From Nitrospirota bacterium (GTDB lineage: Bacteria > Nitrospirota_A > Leptospirillia > Leptospirillales > Leptospirillaceae): a stretch of 15,458 bases of DNA. The notes under the pieces were generated by a model. It did no database searches. It was not told where the DNA came from and saw only the letters and a list, made by a program, of their open reading frames with translations. Shown in pieces: positions 13,109 through 15,458 of this stretch (positions within the stretch are counted from its first letter, which is position 1; every line of letters begins with the position of its first letter). The position numbers were made by a program, and so were the translations under genes. The stretch spans positions 1 to 15,458 of the forward strand of contig JAJYPO010000035.1 of assembly GCA_021795275.1 (NCBI GenBank), read 5' to 3'.

Positions 13109-14746
13109 TCAGGATTTTTCCTCTTCGAGCCCCTTGACGGAAAGGCCAATCTTTCGTTCGGCCTTGTCGATCTTGACAACTCTGACATTCACTTCCGAAT
13201 CAACCGGGAACATCTGGTCGAGCCGTTCTCCGGCCGGAAGGTCCACTTCGCTGACATGGACCAAACCCTCAACCCCGTCCTCAATCTCGACAAAGAAGCC
13301 GAAATCCATGACCTTCGTGACCTTGCCCTTCATGACCCGACCGACAGGAAAGCGTTCGGGAATTTCCGACTCCCAGGGATCCGGCGTCATCTGCTTGTAG
13401 CCCAAGGAGAGCCGTTGACGTTCTTTTTCGATCTTCAGGACAATGGCATCCACCTTTTGCCCCTTCTTGAAGACTTCGGAAGGATGACGGACATGACGGG
13501 TCCAGGAAAGGTCCGAAATATGGATCAGACCATCGATTCCCTCCTCGAGACCGACAAAGACCCCGAAGTCGGTGAGACTCTTGACCTTCCCGGATACGAT
13601 GGTTCCGATCGGGTACTTGTCCTCCACGACATCCCAGGGATTGGGTCCCAGCTGCTTTAAGCCAAGGGAGATCTTCCTGTTCTTTTCATCAATTTTCAGA
13701 ACCTTTGCCTCGACCATGTCACCGACATTCATGATCTTGCTGGGATGCTTGACCTCATGATTCCAGCTCATCTCGGTGATGTGCATCAAGCCTTCGACAC
13801 CTGGTTCGATCTCAAGGAAGGCGCCGTAATCCGTAATGGAAACGACCTTGGCTGTCACCTTCGAGCCTTCCGGATATCTCTCCGCGACCGTGGTCCACGG
13901 ATCACTCTTCAGCTGCTTCAGGCCAAGGGAGACGCGTCCCGTTTCCTTGTCATGCTTCAGCACCATCACATTAATCTTGTCACCCACGGCCATCAGGTTC
14001 TGGGGACTGGACACCCGCCCCCAGGACATATCCGTGATATGCAGAAGTCCGTCGACACCGCCAAGATCGATAAAGGCCCCGTAGTCGGTGATGTTCTTCA
14101 CAATACCTTCAAGAACCTCGCCCTCCTTGAGCGACTCCATGGTCAGCTTCTTGCGGCGGTCACGCCACTCTTCGAGAAGAACGCGGCGGGACACGATGAT
14201 GTTGCCACGCTTCTTGTTCATCTTGATGATGCGGACCTGAATGGTCTGGCCGACAAGGCGGTCCATATCCCGGACAGGGCGAAGGTCGATCTGGGAGCCA
14301 GGAAGGAAGGCCTTGAGACCGATATCGACGGTCATCCCTCCCTTGATGCGGCTCACGACCTTTCCTTCGAGAACCTCTCCCTTTTCGGACAGTTCCTCGA
14401 GGGAATCCCACACCTTCATGCGATCGGCCTTTTCCTTGGAGAGAACCAGGTTCCCCTGGGCATCTTCCCTCTCCTCAAGATAGACGCTGATCCTGTCACC
14501 CACCTTGAGACCGGAAGCTTCCTCTTCGGAAAATTCCGACTTGGCAATGTGGCCTTCGGATTTGTAGCCTATATCGACAACCACCTCGGTCGGATATATG
14601 GCAATGATTGTTCCGTCGACCACGGCCCCCTCCTCGAAATTCCGAAGGGTTTCGGAGTAGAGTTGGTCCATTTGGTCCCGCCCGAGATTTTCATCCTGGT
14701 CCGTGACGACGTCTTCTGAAAAATTGTTTTGGTTTGAAAGTGACAT
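13109..14746 (-). CDS. rpsA: 30S ribosomal protein S1
   Basis: S1 binds mRNA on the 30S subunit and helps start translation on structured or weak-SD messages. The 545-residue protein contains six S1 (OB-fold) repeats at about 38-104, 123-189, 208-278, 294-365, 380-451 and 468-538, the full number found in Gram-negative S1 proteins. Repeats 3-6 carry the standard DYGAF or DFGVF and GLLHI-type RNA-binding residues (for instance 221-225 and 307-310). The first two are more diverged, as usual for the ribosome-binding part. The N-terminus is acidic. AGGAGG lies ten bases before the ATG at 14746. Confidence 0.98.
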   Translation of the reverse strand: MSLSNQNNFSEDVVTDQDENLGRDQMDQLYSETLRNFEEGAVVDGTIIAIYPTEVVVDIGYKSEGHIAKSEFSEEEASGLKVGDRISVYLEEREDAQGNLVLSKEKADRMKVWDSLEELSEKGEVLEGKVVSRIKGGMTVDIGLKAFLPGSQIDLRPVRDMDRLVGQTIQVRIIKMNKKRGNIIVSRRVLLEEWRDRRKKLTMESLKEGEVLEGIVKNITDYGAFIDLGGVDGLLHITDMSWGRVSSPQNLMAVGDKINVMVLKHDKETGRVSLGLKQLKSDPWTTVAERYPEGSKVTAKVVSITDYGAFLEIEPGVEGLMHITEMSWNHEVKHPSKIMNVGDMVEAKVLKIDEKNRKISLGLKQLGPNPWDVVEDKYPIGTIVSGKVKSLTDFGVFVGLEEGIDGLIHISDLSWTRHVRHPSEVFKKGQKVDAIVLKIEKERQRLSLGYKQMTPDPWESEIPERFPVGRVMKGKVTKVMDFGFFVEIEDGVEGLVHVSEVDLPAGERLDQMFPVDSEVNVRVVKIDKAERKIGLSVKGLEEEKS

Positions 14747-14800
14747 GCGCGTAAATCCTCCTCTAACCTGTACCGCTTTTCTACGGTTCGGAATCTTTCC

Positions 14801-14829
14801 ATTCTATCCATATTCCCCAAGAAAGGAAA
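14801..14829 (-). promoter_or_regulatory. Candidate promoter of rpsA
   Basis: On the minus strand TAGAAT (14801-14806), five of six matches to the -10 consensus, lies 17 bases after a weak TTTCCT (14824-14829). It sits in the 91-base gap after the TPR gene and would give a leader of about 50 bases. The surrounding gap is richer in A and T than the genes. Confidence 0.45.
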
Positions 14830-14837
14830 GAGATTTT

Positions 14838-15458
14838 TCACGGTTTCCCTTCGTGTCCTCCATGGGAAATTTCCTTTTTGGAAATGGAGCGAGGCTGAGG
14901 GTGACCGAGGACCTTTTCCGGATCTGAGAGCAGCATCAAAAGAGACCGGCGTAGTTTTGGCGAGGGATGAAGAGAGAGCGCATCCCGGAAGTTTTTCTCC
15001 GCATCGGCCCGTTCCCCCAGCCGGAAGTGGACAATTCCAAGGTAGGCGAAGACCAGCGGATTGTCCGGATGACGCTCCAAAGCCTCGTGCAAATAGACAT
15101 GGGCCTCTTCATAACGGGCAAGGTCGATATCGATCTTGCCCATCAAAGTACGAAAACCATCCGGCCACCTTTCCATCGAAACGATCTTCCCAGCCGTCCG
15201 GAAGGCCTCACCCTCACGTCCAAGTTTCAGTTCGATCCGGGCCAGGTTCAGGAGAATCCGGGCGTCATCCGGAACCTGGCTGCTCGCCCTCTTCAGGGTC
15301 CGGAGAGCCTTGTCCGATTCTCCGAGACGATCCTCCACAACGGCCAGATTGTTCAGGAGTTCCACATCTTCGGGCGCAAGCGTCAATGCACGGAGATCAA
15401 TATCCTTGGCCTTTTTCAGATTCCCCTGCTCCAAGGCCCTGTGGGCCTCTCTTTCCAG
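14838..15458 (-). CDS. Tetratricopeptide repeat protein, 5' end outside window
   Basis: The visible 206 residues are the C-terminal part of a TPR protein whose start lies beyond the right edge. The frame is open to the edge, so the in-frame TTG at 15434 is internal. About five TPR units of 34 residues can be read, with the usual pattern such as ELLNNLAVVEDRLGESDKAL, ILLNLARIELKLGREGEAF and LVFAYLGIVHFRLGERADAE, and Pro at repeat ends (LAPED, VPDD, HPDN). The last 30 residues are a charged tail rich in His and Gly without repeats. TPR domains bind proteins. No enzymatic domain is seen in this part, and the function is unknown. It precedes rpsA by 91 bases. Confidence 0.88.
   Translation of the reverse strand: MEREAHRALEQGNLKKAKDIDLRALTLAPEDVELLNNLAVVEDRLGESDKALRTLKRASSQVPDDARILLNLARIELKLGREGEAFRTAGKIVSMERWPDGFRTLMGKIDIDLARYEEAHVYLHEALERHPDNPLVFAYLGIVHFRLGERADAEKNFRDALSLHPSPKLRRSLLMLLSDPEKVLGHPQPRSISKKEISHGGHEGKP

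Noticed and set aside
13745..14719. A 324-codon plus-strand open frame opposite rpsA
   Set aside because: It is antisense to the six S1 repeats, its His/Asp/Leu-rich translation mirrors the repeats, and no family is recognisable.
1..15458. A mobile island, CRISPR array, defence system or phage region
   Set aside because: All genes are core housekeeping genes on one strand with short gaps, and no transposase, integrase, tRNA attachment site or direct repeat array was seen.

Overview
The window is a dense run of bacterial housekeeping genes, and every gene I can support is on the minus strand, so transcription reads from high to low coordinates. There are no tRNA or rRNA genes, insertion sequences, phage genes or CRISPR arrays. 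No stretch longer than about 190 bases lacks a gene. Base composition looks moderately GC-rich and even. The gene content, an HrcA/CIRCE-type heat-shock operator and the protein flavours suggest a Gram-negative lineage outside the well-studied Proteobacteria. A Leptospirillum-like member of the Nitrospirota is my best guess, from impression rather than from a search.

Layout in transcription order. (1) 15458-14838 is the 3' part of a TPR protein. (2) 14746-13109 is rpsA (ribosomal protein S1) with a candidate promoter, followed by a terminator-like region with three mutually pairing arms. (3) 12979-7711 is a tight series: sppA, an HU/IHF protein, ffh, rpsP, rimM, trmD, rplS and rnhB. It joins protein quality control, nucleoid structure, co-translational targeting and ribosome/tRNA maturation. 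(4) 7657-5475 holds an FtsX-like protein and an EnvC-like murein hydrolase activator, coupled by a GTGA overlap. (5) 5319-3997 is a C-terminal processing peptidase (S41) with its own candidate promoter. (6) 3818-1854 is groES-groEL behind a promoter that overlaps a CIRCE operator, ended by a strong terminator. (7) 1663-1 is trxA followed five bases later by recN, which runs off the left edge just after its ABC signature motif.

The genes fall into three themes: translation and protein targeting (rpsA, ffh, rpsP, rimM, trmD, rplS), cell-wall remodelling at division (ftsX-like, envC-like, ctpA), and stress or repair (groESL, trxA, recN, sppA).

I did not find an obviously new multi-gene system. 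The points most worth a second look are: a GroES that lacks most of the roof hairpin; an FtsX-like protein with no ftsE beside it and with the usual FtsE-facing loop replaced by a Pro/Glu/Gly-rich linker; an EnvC-like LytM domain that keeps the first metal-binding motif but has lost the HLH motif; an rnhB with no ordinary start codon ahead of its conserved N-terminus; and the alternative hairpins between rpsA and sppA.
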